Below the pieces are notes generated by a model. The model was not told where the DNA came from, did not search any database, and worked only from the letters and a program-made list of their open reading frames with translations. Of a stretch of 57,237 nucleotides of DNA, positions 16,142 through 25,357 are shown piece by piece. The stretch comes from Crocinitomicaceae bacterium (GTDB lineage Bacteria > Bacteroidota > Bacteroidia > Flavobacteriales_D > Crocinitomicaceae), in the NCBI GenBank assembly GCA_021740745.1, contig JAIOZF010000008.1, positions 1 to 57,237 of the forward strand, written 5' to 3'. Within the stretch, counting starts at the first letter, position 1. Every line of letters begins with the position of its first letter. The translations under genes were made by a program, and so were the position numbers.

Positions 16142-19100
16142 ATGCTTAGAAAATTAGTATTCCTTTCATTCTTGTTGCCGCTTGGCTTCACATTTTCCCA
16201 AGATACTACTTGGGTACAAACATTTACATTTGATTCAATCACCACAAGAAGGGCAAACTTTACTTTTCCTCAGGAATTGAACGATAAACGCTTTGAAAAA
16301 GTGTTGATGTATTACAAATTGAAATGCAGTCCGTTGACGACTTGGGATCAGTATAATTGTGGAGAATGGGATTATTTAACGTACACACGTGTTTTTGATC
16401 ACACGGGAGAATTTGATTCAGTTCAGGTAAATGGAAATAAATACTTGGCGAATCTTCAAAGTCCACCTTCACTTGTTTATGACCCATTGACAGCTGTTTA
16501 TTCGGATACGTACGTAAGAAGTGAACATAATCGTTCTGCTTCCAATTTAAACAATAGTTTGGTGAATAGTGCAAACGGAACATCAGCATTTCCTTTTGAT
16601 GTTACGAATCATGGTGGACGTTTCCAAATGCTTTTATCGGCAAGTGAATTGACTGCGGCTGGTGTCGTAGCTGGTGATTTACAATCGCTTTCTTTATATG
16701 TAAACAATACCATCAACTCAGGTGAATTGAAATACCCTCGCATTTCATTGAAATCAACATTAGATGCGAACTTAATTACGTTTCATTCAGCAGGATTTAC
16801 GGAGGTGTACGATGCTGCTCATTGGGTAAATGGGAGTCAATCTGAACTTGCAATCGGACAAAATGAATTATTGTTTTATCAGCCGTTTGCGTGGAATGGA
16901 ACTGATAACATCATAATCGAATTCTACTTTGAAAATAGCATGGATGCTGCGAATAGTATTTTATTTGATAGTGAATCAATCGCACCGGGATCGGCTGTTT
17001 ATTACAATGATTTAAATGGCTGTATTGAATTTGATGGAACGAATCATTCATTGTTAGAATTGTCTGATTTTGATATGGGTAACGAAATGACGATTGCATT
17101 TTGGGCAAAAGGAAATGGATCCGGTGGGACGAATACTTCTATTTTGGAAGCGTATGACATTGCCGGAAATCGAGTAATTAATATTCACATGCCATGGAGT
17201 GATAATTCTATGTATTTCGATGCTGGTCAAGGATCAGGATATGACAGAATCAATAAAGTGATGACTGCTGCTGAAATGGATAACAACTGGAATCATTGGG
17301 CTTTTGTGAAGAAACAATCAACTGGGGAAATGTTCATATATAAGAATGGAACGCTTTGGCATTCAGGAACCAACAAGAACTTACCAATTGGATATGTTCA
17401 CCGCTTTGTTTTAGGCTCAAATATGAATCAAGGCTATATGTGGAAAGGAATGGTAGATGAATTTCAAGTCTACGATGCCGCATTAACGCAAGCAACAATT
17501 CAGTCATGGATGCAATCAAAAGCAACACCTGCACATCCTAACTGGGCTGATTTATTGACGTATTTTGATTTCGATGGACAAGCTTGGGCTGAAGATCAAT
17601 CTCAAAACAATTACTTACTTATGCCTTCAGAGCAAGGAATGTTCAATTTTGATGAACTTCCATATGCTGGTATTCAAGAAGCAAGTGCGCGTCCTGTCAT
17701 TTCTATCGGACAAGGAACAGTTGCAGGTGCTAACGTTATTACAGAAGAAGTTGAAATCAGAAGAGATGAACCAACGGTAATTTATGAATTGCAAGCCGTT
17801 ACAAATCATTTTGAAATTGTAAACGCATATGTAGGAACGCTTTCAGGAAATGAAACGGTTTACAATGCAACAGGTCAAGTGGTAACACAAACACCATATA
17901 CGTGTGCAACTTCTATTTTGAATGAAGCGATTTTGTATTTTCAAACGCCTTATGAGATTGTACATGATGTGGAAATCGCACGTTACATAACACCATACGG
18001 AATTCAGTTTGATTTGGGTCCACAAGGGTTTTCATGGATTTATGACGTAACAGATTACCAACAGTACTTGAAAGATGTAGTTGATTTAGCAGCACATAAT
18101 ACACAAGAATTATTGGATCTAAAATTTGCTTTTATCGAAGGTATTCCGCCAAGAGATGTTCACAAAAGAGAACCGATTTGGGCTGACTTTAGAAGTTACC
18201 AATTCTCTTCAATGGCTGATAATTCAGTTTTACCTGAAATTTCAATTCCACTTACTGATAGCTCAGACATGTTTAAAATTAAAACACGTTTATCTGGACA
18301 CGGTCAGGTTGGAAACGGTGCATGTTGCGAATGGGTTCCGAATGATCACCAAATAAAAATAGACGGTGTTTCTAGATTCAACTGGAATATTTGGCAAACA
18401 ACGCAATGCGGAAGTAACCCAAATATTTCTCAAGGTGGAACATGGCCTTATGCCCGTGAAGGATGGTGTCCCGGAGACCAAGTTCGTGAAAATGAATTTG
18501 AAGTAACACCATTTGTAAATGGAAATACTGTTGATATAGATTATGTGATTAATCCAGTGCCGGCAAACGATCCTGGACAAGCAAGTGGAAATTATATTGT
18601 TGCAATGGATTTAATTTCCTATTCTGCTCCAAATTTCCAAAACGATGCTGCCATAATCGACATTTTGAATCCAAACAATTACGAGTATTATAGAAAATGG
18701 AATCCGACGTGTTCGAATCCACGGGTGATTATTCAAAATACAGGTGAACAGCCATTGACAAAATGTACTATTCGTTGTTGGGTTAGCTATGGTGATTGGT
18801 TAGAATATGAGTGGACAGGTAACCTTGATTTTTTAGAAACAGAAGTTGTTGAAATTCCTGTTGTTGATTTAGGTTGGTGGAGAGATTACAATGGCACGAT
18901 GACATTTACTGCACAAGTGCATTCAGTTGGAGGATATCCCGATTTAGATGAATATGAGAACAACAATGTGAAGAGCGTGAAATTCGATGCTCCAGAAACA
19001 ATCAACGGTCCTTTCTTCGTTTGGTTCACAACTAACAATAAAGCGAGTGAGAACAATTATCGTTTAGAAGATGCAAGTGGAACTGTTTTGTTTGAACGCA

Positions 19101-19609
19101 GCAATATGACAAACTCGACACAATACAAAGATACTTTTGATCTTGCTCCAGGTTGTTACAGTATTATTCTAGAAGATTTAGACCACGATGGTATTGGATT
19201 CTGGTACTCAAGTCAAGTGGAAGGAGAAACTGCCGGACAATTTAGATTGCGTCAAGTAGGCGGAAGTTACCTTGAGTTTTTCCCAGCTGATTTTGGAAAA
19301 TATCACCGTTATAACTTCAGTGTTGGTTTCTCAGTTGGTTTAGAGGATAAAGTCTTAGATCACAAGATTGCAATTATTCCTAATCCAACAAATGGAGAAT
19401 GTACAATTGAAGTAAGTGGAACAGTGAATGGTAATGCTGATATGACAATCATTGACCACATGGGTCGAATGGTCTATACAGAGAAGATGAATGCAACTGT
19501 TGATTTCGCTGAATCACATGTGAATATTCAATCCTTGCCTGCTGGACATTACCTAGTGAAAATTGTTACAGGAGATCGCGTGTATACCGAGCCACTGATC
19601 AAATATTAA
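16142..19609 (+). CDS. PNGase F-like secreted protein with LamG and T9SS domains
   Basis: 1155 residues from the ATG at 16142, which begins a proper signal peptide (MLRKLVFLSFLLPLGFTFSQ); an ATG 21 bases earlier is less likely. Residues about 290-446 are a LamG-like jelly roll (NWNHWAFVKKQSTGEMFIYK). Residues about 590-830 look like peptide-N-glycosidase F: ITPYGIQFDLGPQGFSWIYD and LDLKFAFIEGIPPRDV in the first half, then SGHGQ..ACCEW and QGGTWPYAREGWCPGDQV in the second. The last 90 residues are a type A sorting domain (IAIIPNPTNGECTIEV). It may remove N-linked glycans or bind glycoproteins at the surface; I could not confirm the catalytic acids. It is a single gene with a strong terminator. 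Confidence 0.82.
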   Translation: MLRKLVFLSFLLPLGFTFSQDTTWVQTFTFDSITTRRANFTFPQELNDKRFEKVLMYYKLKCSPLTTWDQYNCGEWDYLTYTRVFDHTGEFDSVQVNGNKYLANLQSPPSLVYDPLTAVYSDTYVRSEHNRSASNLNNSLVNSANGTSAFPFDVTNHGGRFQMLLSASELTAAGVVAGDLQSLSLYVNNTINSGELKYPRISLKSTLDANLITFHSAGFTEVYDAAHWVNGSQSELAIGQNELLFYQPFAWNGTDNIIIEFYFENSMDAANSILFDSESIAPGSAVYYNDLNGCIEFDGTNHSLLELSDFDMGNEMTIAFWAKGNGSGGTNTSILEAYDIAGNRVINIHMPWSDNSMYFDAGQGSGYDRINKVMTAAEMDNNWNHWAFVKKQSTGEMFIYKNGTLWHSGTNKNLPIGYVHRFVLGSNMNQGYMWKGMVDEFQVYDAALTQATIQSWMQSKATPAHPNWADLLTYFDFDGQAWAEDQSQNNYLLMPSEQGMFNFDELPYAGIQEASARPVISIGQGTVAGANVITEEVEIRRDEPTVIYELQAVTNHFEIVNAYVGTLSGNETVYNATGQVVTQTPYTCATSILNEAILYFQTPYEIVHDVEIARYITPYGIQFDLGPQGFSWIYDVTDYQQYLKDVVDLAAHNTQELLDLKFAFIEGIPPRDVHKREPIWADFRSYQFSSMADNSVLPEISIPLTDSSDMFKIKTRLSGHGQVGNGACCEWVPNDHQIKIDGVSRFNWNIWQTTQCGSNPNISQGGTWPYAREGWCPGDQVRENEFEVTPFVNGNTVDIDYVINPVPANDPGQASGNYIVAMDLISYSAPNFQNDAAIIDILNPNNYEYYRKWNPTCSNPRVIIQNTGEQPLTKCTIRCWVSYGDWLEYEWTGNLDFLETEVVEIPVVDLGWWRDYNGTMTFTAQVHSVGGYPDLDEYENNNVKSVKFDAPETINGPFFVWFTTNNKASENNYRLEDASGTVLFERSNMTNSTQYKDTFDLAPGCYSIILEDLDHDGIGFWYSSQVEGETAGQFRLRQVGGSYLEFFPADFGKYHRYNFSVGFSVGLEDKVLDHKIAIIPNPTNGECTIEVSGTVNGNADMTIIDHMGRMVYTEKMNATVDFAESHVNIQSLPAGHYLVKIVTGDRVYTEPLIKY

Positions 19610-19622
19610 TTATTGAGAAAAG

Positions 19623-19649
19623 GGTGTCAGAAATGACACCTTTTTTTTT
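19623..19649. terminator. Bidirectional terminator
   Basis: GGTGTCA (19623-19629) and TGACACC (19634-19640) form a 7-bp stem with a GAAA loop, followed by nine T. It sits between two convergent genes: the PNGase F-like gene ends 13 bases before it and the acyltransferase gene ends just after it. Confidence 0.85.
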
Positions 19650-19651
19650 GC

Positions 19652-20779
19652 TTACCTGAATCGATCTTTGAGTTTCAATATAGGTCGTTCAATATATTTC
19701 ATGCTGAATAATGCCAATAGATAGGTGGAGGAAAACACCACAGCGGCATACAGTATAAAATAAGCCAGAGAATTTGTCCAGCCGTGATTTTCAAAGAAAA
19801 TCGACCAATAGTATATGAAAATACAGTGATACATGTAAAAACCATAGGTAAGTTCTCCCGCAAACTTAAATCCTGGAATACGATCCATCTTGACAAATGA
19901 ATTTTTGCAATACACCTGTTCTACAACGATAAACGCAAAAAAGGCTCCTTGAATGAGTCGCTCTATACTGCGCAATTCTCCTTGAAAAATCTTTGTTGAT
20001 GCAAGTAAACAAAGAATTCCTATTCCATAAATGAGTAGAATCATCCATTTGTTTAGTTGCGCAATTCGTTGACCTAATGCTGCCTTTTTTACAGCGAATG
20101 CGGCTAGTCCACCAATGGCTAAATCACTCATCACTGCAAACGTGTGGTAATACATAGTGCGTTCATCTGCATGATTTAAAAAGCGAAAAACAACACTTGC
20201 AAGGATTATTAATCCAAAATAATAAGGAAACAATTTTCCATTCCGAAAGAAAGGTAGAACACCCAACAAAGCAATCCAAACAAGGTAAAATTGTTCTTCA
20301 ATACTAACCGACCATGTAATCGTCAAGAAGTTCAACGAGTCAAACGCTCCCACCCAAATTTCATCTAAATTGGATAGAAAAACAGCATAGAAGAAAGGTG
20401 AATGGATCGTTTCAATTCCATAGGGTAGATGCGGAAATATCAAGAAACCAAAAAAGAGGATAATGAAATAAAGAGGCCATATCCTCAGAACTCGTCGCAT
20501 AAGGAAATGGGGGACATTAATCGTTCCTTTCTTTTCAATTTCACTGAGCAATAAAAAAGTGATGAGGAATCCGCTTAAAGCAAAGAACAAACCTACTCCA
20601 TGATGTCCTTTTGATGCAATTTTAAAAATGCCTTGAAAAACAGGCGTTGAAAAGAAATCACCCCAAATTTCCTTTCCCAAGGTGAAAATATGGAAGATAA
20701 AAACCAATAAAGCACCTAAAAAACGCAGACCATTCAGGTTCGGTAAAAAAATGTGTTTTGTTGTTTCTGTTGATTTCAA
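19652..20779 (-). CDS. Membrane acyltransferase (acyltransferase 3 family)
   Basis: 375 residues with about ten predicted membrane segments. The family opening LPNLNGLRFLGALLVFIFHI near residue 12 carries the conserved Arg and His, and HHGVGLFFALSGFLITFLLL follows near residue 58. TWSVSIEEQFYLVW near residue 155 is the second hallmark. Such enzymes transfer acetyl, succinyl or other acyl groups to sugars of surface polysaccharides or lipids. It stands alone, so the substrate cannot be told. Confidence 0.93.
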   Translation of the reverse strand: MKSTETTKHIFLPNLNGLRFLGALLVFIFHIFTLGKEIWGDFFSTPVFQGIFKIASKGHHGVGLFFALSGFLITFLLLSEIEKKGTINVPHFLMRRVLRIWPLYFIILFFGFLIFPHLPYGIETIHSPFFYAVFLSNLDEIWVGAFDSLNFLTITWSVSIEEQFYLVWIALLGVLPFFRNGKLFPYYFGLIILASVVFRFLNHADERTMYYHTFAVMSDLAIGGLAAFAVKKAALGQRIAQLNKWMILLIYGIGILCLLASTKIFQGELRSIERLIQGAFFAFIVVEQVYCKNSFVKMDRIPGFKFAGELTYGFYMYHCIFIYYWSIFFENHGWTNSLAYFILYAAVVFSSTYLLALFSMKYIERPILKLKDRFR

Positions 20780-20875
20780 ATTCTGTGCTTATCGAGTCAA
20801 AAGTAGAAAAATCATTTCACTCACCATTTTTAAAGGAGCAGTTTCGTATTTCGCTACAATCAAAGAACAATGATT

Positions 20876-20907
20876 TTGTTTTTAATTAGGAGTTATTTGT
20901 ACTTTTG
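20876..20907 (+). promoter_or_regulatory. lhgO promoter (-33/-7)
   Basis: TTG at 20876-20878 and TACTTTTG at 20900-20907 are separated by 21 bases, matching the Bacteroidota promoter. The ATG follows 20 bases after the -7 box. Confidence 0.65.
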
Positions 20908-20927
20908 TCGCGACTAATTCAGTAAGT

Positions 20928-22148
20928 ATGACGTATGATATCGCAATAATCGGTGGAGGAATAGTAGGAGCAGCTACATTCTATAAAATGCAATCGAAAT
21001 ATCCAACATTGAAGATCGTGTTGATTGAAAAAATGGATATTCTTGCGGATCATCAAACGGGTCATAACTCAGGAGTAATTCACTCAGGTTTGTATTACAA
21101 GCCGGGTTCATTAAAAGCGAAGAATTGTATTGAAGGCCGTCATGAATTAGTTGCTTTCGCGAAAGAACATGGAATTCCTCATGACATCTGTGGGAAAGTA
21201 GTTGTAGCAACTGATCCTGCTGAATTGCCGCATATGGAAAAGATTTTCCAAACTGGTATAGAAAATCAAATAGAGGGAATTAAAAAGCTTACACCTGAAG
21301 AAGTTAAAGAACATGAGCCTTTCGTAGAAAGCATTGGTGGCATCTGGGTGCCCGTTACTGGAATCATTGATTTTCGCGCTGCAACAGCAAAAATGGTGGA
21401 GTTGGCTTTAGCCTTGAATCCTCAAAGCAAGTTGGTGTTAAGCCAAGAAGTTTTGTCCATTGAAAAAGGAGAAAAAACATCAAAACTAATCACGAATAAA
21501 GAAACGTTTGAGGCTGAATACCTAGTTTTCTGTGCAGGATTGCAAGCAGACCGTTTGGCTAAAAAAGATGGTGTTGATTTAAAGGAACGTGTAGTTGGAT
21601 TCCGCGGAGATTATTATGAGTTGACAGAACAAGGAAAACACAAGATTAAAAATCTGATTTATCCTGTTCCTAATCCTGATTTCCCTTTTTTAGGTGTGCA
21701 TTTTACACGTATGACAGATGGAGAAATTGAATGTGGTCCAAATGCGGTATTTACGTTCAAGCGCGAAGGATATGGTAAAACTGACTTCTCATTCCGTGAT
21801 ACTTGGGATGCGTTAACATATGGTGGAACATGGAAATTGTTCTTCAAAAACATGTCTTTTGGTATCAACGAATATAGACGAGCGTTTTCAAAGCGATTGT
21901 TCTTGAAAACCTTGCAACGTATGGTTCCTTCGCTTACGATGGAAGACATTAAGCCAGGTAGAGCAGGGGTAAGAGCATTGTTATTGAGACAAGATGGCGA
22001 TACAAGAGATGATTTCCGAATTGAATACCATGGAAAGTCTATTCACGTATTGAATGCGCCATCTCCAGCTGCAACGGCTTCCTTAGCAATTGGCGGTTAC
22101 ATCACTACAGAAGCAGAAAAGCATTTTAATCTTTCGAAAGAAGCTTAA
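20928..22148 (+). CDS. lhgO: L-2-hydroxyglutarate oxidase
   Basis: 406 residues. It is an FAD enzyme that oxidises L-2-hydroxyglutarate to 2-oxoglutarate, a metabolite-repair reaction feeding electrons to the respiratory chain. The dinucleotide-binding start is YDIAIIGGGIVGAATFYKM. The LhgO/YgaF hallmark HQTGHNSGVIHSGLYYKPGS near residue 43 and the C-terminal GRAGVRALLLRQDG and NAPSPAATASLAIGGYI segments are intact. It has its own promoter and no co-directional partner nearby. Confidence 0.95.
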   Translation: MTYDIAIIGGGIVGAATFYKMQSKYPTLKIVLIEKMDILADHQTGHNSGVIHSGLYYKPGSLKAKNCIEGRHELVAFAKEHGIPHDICGKVVVATDPAELPHMEKIFQTGIENQIEGIKKLTPEEVKEHEPFVESIGGIWVPVTGIIDFRAATAKMVELALALNPQSKLVLSQEVLSIEKGEKTSKLITNKETFEAEYLVFCAGLQADRLAKKDGVDLKERVVGFRGDYYELTEQGKHKIKNLIYPVPNPDFPFLGVHFTRMTDGEIECGPNAVFTFKREGYGKTDFSFRDTWDALTYGGTWKLFFKNMSFGINEYRRAFSKRLFLKTLQRMVPSLTMEDIKPGRAGVRALLLRQDGDTRDDFRIEYHGKSIHVLNAPSPAATASLAIGGYITTEAEKHFNLSKEA

Positions 22149-22500
22149 CCAGCTTATTCCATTTTAAACAGTTTCCAAACACTTTCATTTTTTTTGAAGG
22201 CGAGAAAGGCGCTGGACTCAATACCAGTTGGTGCATTCTTTAACCTAAAGTTTTAAAACGCAGTCTCATCATCCTTTAACAAGATGTTAGGTGTGTTCGA
22301 TAATTTTATCTTTTTCTAATTTGATGATTGCCAATTTGTTCGTGTCCTAGCATTATAAAAATCTCAAGGTTGGAAAGTTGTGAAATTACTTGTAACGGAC
22401 CACAAGTATGGTTAAAAGCAGTAAGCTTTCATTTTTAATTTTTTGGAAGGTACAACTGAACTGTTTCTTTTTTGAGTAATTTTCCAAACTATAATTTTTT
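22149..22500. other. 352-base gap without a recognised feature
   Basis: No ORF with a credible start, no tRNA-like fold and no strong terminator was found. The gap is AT-rich, and no good -7 box precedes the lipoprotein ATG at 22501 (the closest is TAATTTTC at about 22477). Confidence 0.5.
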
Positions 22501-23463
22501 ATGAAATTTTCAACAACTTATATTCTTTTCATTTTTCTTTTCAGCATTCTAGTTACGGGATGTGAATCTGCTAAACCTATGGAGATAAGGACACTAAAAC
22601 GCTTAGAATTAAATGGTATTCCATCAGCTTCAGGAATTGAGCATGGTAACGGTTTTTATTGGATTATTGGCGATAATTCTCCCTACTTATTTCAATTAGA
22701 TCAAAACTTCCGTTTACTTGAAAAAGTAAGCTTAGAAAAATTAGATCATGCGGTGGATGGAGTCATTCCAAAACTTAAAAAAGTCGATTTGGAAGCCATG
22801 CTTTCCATGAAATGGAAGGAAGATTCTATACTTTTTCTATTTGGTTCAGGTTCAAAATTACCAGAAAGAGCTGCAGGTTGGAAAATCAACATGCACAATC
22901 CTGCCATTCAGGAAAGAATCGATTTACTGTCCTTTTATGAACTTTTAATGGAAGAAACGAAGTTGAAAGAAAACGATTTCAACATTGAAGCAGCGGTTGA
23001 ATTGGATGGAAAAATTTACTTGCTGAATCGAGGAAAAAATAAATTGATAAGTCTGAGATCAGATCATTTCATCGAATTTATTGAAGGTCAACGGGATGAT
23101 TTAAAGATTAAAACGCACAACATCGATTTACCGAAGGTTGATGGCATTGAAGCTGGTTTTTCTGGAGCAGCCGCAGACTTTGCTAATAACCGAATTGTTT
23201 TTACGGCATCAATTGAAAATACCTCTGATTGGATCAATGACGGTCAAGTTTTAGGCAGTTTCATTGGTATAATTGAAATTGATCAATTGGAAAATCACTA
23301 TCATCCTTCAACAGTTTTGATTACAGAAAATGAAGGGACATTGATTTTAAAAGTAGAATCTATCGCCTTGAAAAACCAGCATGGAAATTCCTACGATTGT
23401 ATTTTGGTGACAGATAGTGATGGCGGCCAATCGGAGCTCCTTGAATTAACCATCAACTTCTAA
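22501..23463 (+). CDS. Lipoprotein, DUF6929/SdiA-regulated-like beta-propeller
   Basis: 320 residues with a lipoprotein signal (ILVTGC, Cys at residue 21). The mature part has repeated beta-strand motifs, such as SGIEHGNGFYWIIGDNSPYL, VDLEAMLSMKWKEDSILFLF and AAVELDGKIYLLNRGKNKLI. This looks like a propeller of the DUF6929 or SdiA-regulated kind. The family name is a guess from motif style. Location is the outer or inner membrane face. Its stop is 8 bases from the convergent AI-2E-type gene, with no terminator between them. Confidence 0.6.
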   Translation: MKFSTTYILFIFLFSILVTGCESAKPMEIRTLKRLELNGIPSASGIEHGNGFYWIIGDNSPYLFQLDQNFRLLEKVSLEKLDHAVDGVIPKLKKVDLEAMLSMKWKEDSILFLFGSGSKLPERAAGWKINMHNPAIQERIDLLSFYELLMEETKLKENDFNIEAAVELDGKIYLLNRGKNKLISLRSDHFIEFIEGQRDDLKIKTHNIDLPKVDGIEAGFSGAAADFANNRIVFTASIENTSDWINDGQVLGSFIGIIEIDQLENHYHPSTVLITENEGTLILKVESIALKNQHGNSYDCILVTDSDGGQSELLELTINF

Positions 23464-23471
23464 GATAGCTG

Positions 23472-24497
23472 TCAGATTCTACCATGGTGCGACAGTAATA
23501 TAGCAATTGTTCTTGTACGCGGAAATTGCGCAAGTAGAATGATTAAGATGACTGTAATTGGCACTGAAACGACCATTCCAGTAATTCCCCAAATACTTCC
23601 CCAAATCGCCAAAGATATCAGAGCAACTAGTGGACTAATATTCAACGAATCGCTCATTAGTTTTGGTTCCAAAATATTACTGATGATCGTCTGAATACTT
23701 CCCAATACAAAAAACAAAATGATGGGTAGGAAGAACTCTCCAAATTGAATTAACGAAAAAGCTGTCGGTAAAATCACGCCTAACAATGCCCCAATGATGG
23801 GGATAAAGTTCATAATGAAAATAATAAAGGACCAGAAAAGCGGCGATTCAACCCCAAAACTGATGAGAACGATGAAACAGCATGCGCTTGAAATTAAACT
23901 GATGAGCGTTTTTAATCCAATGTAATGCGTGATTGATTTCTCGATATTGTTTAACAATAATGAAACTTGTTTGTGTTTCTCTCCTTTAAAAATTAGCTGA
24001 AGTTTTTTCTTAAAACTTGCTTCTTCGATGAATAAGAATAGAATGTAAAAGAGGATCATCAACAAATTACCTGTCATCGAAGTCAGCTGATTGAAAAGGG
24101 TATTCGCGATCGTGGAATAATCCAATTGCTCAATCGATTCATTAACTGTTTTTAAAATATCAAAGCCCAAAGTATCATTGATACGAATGATAATATTGGT
24201 CATATTCCCTTGGTACTTAAAAATTGCTTTGACCAATTCTTCGCTATTGACAATTAGTACCTTAATCATTATTCCTATAAGTGAGTAGATGATCAACGCA
24301 GAAACAATATTCTTCAGCCAAGAAGGTACATGTTCTCGAATAAAATGCTGAAGATCAATCACTCTTCGAATGGCCCGAATTAAGAAATAAAATAAGAGCG
24401 CAAAAAGAAAAGGCGCAAGAATCACCTTGCCAAAAATAAGTGTAATCACCGATCCAAAAACGATGAGAATACCTGTGGTGATATTGCTTGAATTCAT
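23472..24497 (-). CDS. AI-2E-family transporter (PerM-like)
   Basis: 341 residues with seven or eight predicted membrane segments, typical for the family. The C-terminal half has the conserved stretch IIFIMNFIPIIGALLGVILP and the following LGSIQTIISNILEPKLMSDS with LNISPLVALISLAIWGSIWG. Members are small-molecule or ion exporters, and only some move autoinducer-2. It follows the small anchored protein at 24540 by 42 bases and probably shares its transcript. Confidence 0.92.
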   Translation of the reverse strand: MNSSNITTGILIVFGSVITLIFGKVILAPFLFALLFYFLIRAIRRVIDLQHFIREHVPSWLKNIVSALIIYSLIGIMIKVLIVNSEELVKAIFKYQGNMTNIIIRINDTLGFDILKTVNESIEQLDYSTIANTLFNQLTSMTGNLLMILFYILFLFIEEASFKKKLQLIFKGEKHKQVSLLLNNIEKSITHYIGLKTLISLISSACCFIVLISFGVESPLFWSFIIFIMNFIPIIGALLGVILPTAFSLIQFGEFFLPIILFFVLGSIQTIISNILEPKLMSDSLNISPLVALISLAIWGSIWGITGMVVSVPITVILIILLAQFPRTRTIAILLSHHGRI

Positions 24498-24539
24498 TGA
24501 ATAAAAATACGATTATTTTTTTATGTCTTGGTTGGTCAT

Positions 24540-24953
24540 TTAATACGATGAGCCGATGAATCGGTAATCAAGCGTTACTTTTCCATAATTCGATGGATCG
24601 CCGATAAAAATAATGTAGGACTGACCTTCATACCAGTCAAATGAGGCTTTGTAATCGATAGCACCTTTTTTGACTGTAATCACTTGGTTAATTGATTGTG
24701 GAGATTCTCCAAGATAAAAAGTGACATTTTCACTCGCTATTCCTCTTAATTCTATTTCTAAGGAACTAATTGCGGTTTGTTCGGCATGTTTAGTTAACTC
24801 AAAGACCTCATGAAGGGCTAAATTTTCAACTTTAATGCTTTGCGTTTGATTGTTCCAATAAAAATCTTTCAGAAAATAGCGATATGAAAGAAATCCAACA
24901 CCTAGGAGTAATCCAATGATAATTAGTTGTTTAAGTTTTATTTTTGAGAACAT
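24540..24953 (-). CDS. Small membrane-anchored protein of unknown function
   Basis: 137 residues. One N-terminal membrane segment (about residues 9-28, IIIGLLLGVGFLSYRYFL) is followed by a beta-rich periplasmic part of about 105 residues. No cysteines or known motif are visible. Its position just upstream of the AI-2E-type transporter gene on the same strand suggests an operon, but there is no evidence of a functional link. Confidence 0.6.
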   Translation of the reverse strand: MFSKIKLKQLIIIGLLLGVGFLSYRYFLKDFYWNNQTQSIKVENLALHEVFELTKHAEQTAISSLEIELRGIASENVTFYLGESPQSINQVITVKKGAIDYKASFDWYEGQSYIIFIGDPSNYGKVTLDYRFIGSSY

Positions 24954-25055
24954 AATTGAAACTAAAATTGATTTATTTGATCAAAACCACAAAAACAGTT
25001 TAGTAAAGTCGAAACAAATTTAGAACATTTGCAAAGTCATTTCCACAAACGGTGG

Positions 25056-25184
25056 ATCTTATTTATAAAGAAGAGGTTAGAGACAGGCTCTGTGATCCTC
25101 CGGCAAATAACTTTAAGTCCCGATTTATCGGGGTTGGAAAACCGTTGCCAATTCCTGATTCCGAATGTTCGGATGAATATAAAC
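25056..25184 (+). ncRNA. SAM-I (S-box) riboswitch
   Basis: The core words of the SAM-I aptamer appear in order: TTATTTATAAAGAAGAGG, an AGAG/CTCT hairpin, CTGTGA, CCTCCGGCAA, a P3 stem with CCCGAT/ATCGGG, GCCAATTCC, a P4 stem with TCCGAA/TTCGGA, and the closing GGATGAATATAA. P2 is GAGG (25073-25076) with CCTC (25097-25100). P1 pairs the TTAT near the start with ATAA at the end. In other bacteria these elements shut off methionine, cysteine or SAM genes when SAM is plentiful. Here it is followed 9 bases later by a Cys/Met leader peptide and then a truncated lyase. Confidence 0.85.
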
Positions 25185-25192
25185 TAATTGTA

Positions 25193-25318
25193 ATGAAAAG
25201 TATCGTATTTTCTTCTTACCAAATGACAGTTCGTCCCACAGTGGATGACAAAAAATTAATTTCTCTTTTTGTTTCTAATACCATGTGTTGCATGTGCTGT
25301 TGTTGCATGTGCTGGTAA
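25193..25318 (+). CDS. Cys/Met-rich leader peptide (41 residues)
   Basis: An ATG at 25193 opens a 41-residue peptide that starts MKSIVFSSYQMTV and ends MCCMCCCCMCW before a TAA. Seven Cys and three Met occur in the last 11 codons. Such a run at the end of a tiny ORF is the hallmark of a transcription-attenuation leader, where ribosome stalling reports shortage of charged tRNA-Cys or tRNA-Met. It lies right after the SAM-I riboswitch and upstream of a Cys/Met-metabolism gene fragment, which fits. A longer in-frame ORF from 25052 crosses the riboswitch and is not real. The attenuator hairpin itself is not clear, perhaps because the locus is decayed. Confidence 0.75.
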   Translation: MKSIVFSSYQMTVRPTVDDKKLISLFVSNTMCCMCCCCMCW

Positions 25319-25357
25319 TCTGTTTGCTCCACTAAGCAACTTTCAGTATTCCAAGCA

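Noticed and set aside
22149-22500. Riboswitch or small gene in the gap before the lipoprotein
   Set aside because: No aptamer motif, stable fold or ORF with start signal could be identified by eye.
25052-25192. Long ORF start upstream of the Cys/Met leader peptide (88 residues from 25052)
   Set aside because: The added part translates the SAM-I riboswitch stems and has no protein-like character; the ATG at 25193 gives the sensible leader.
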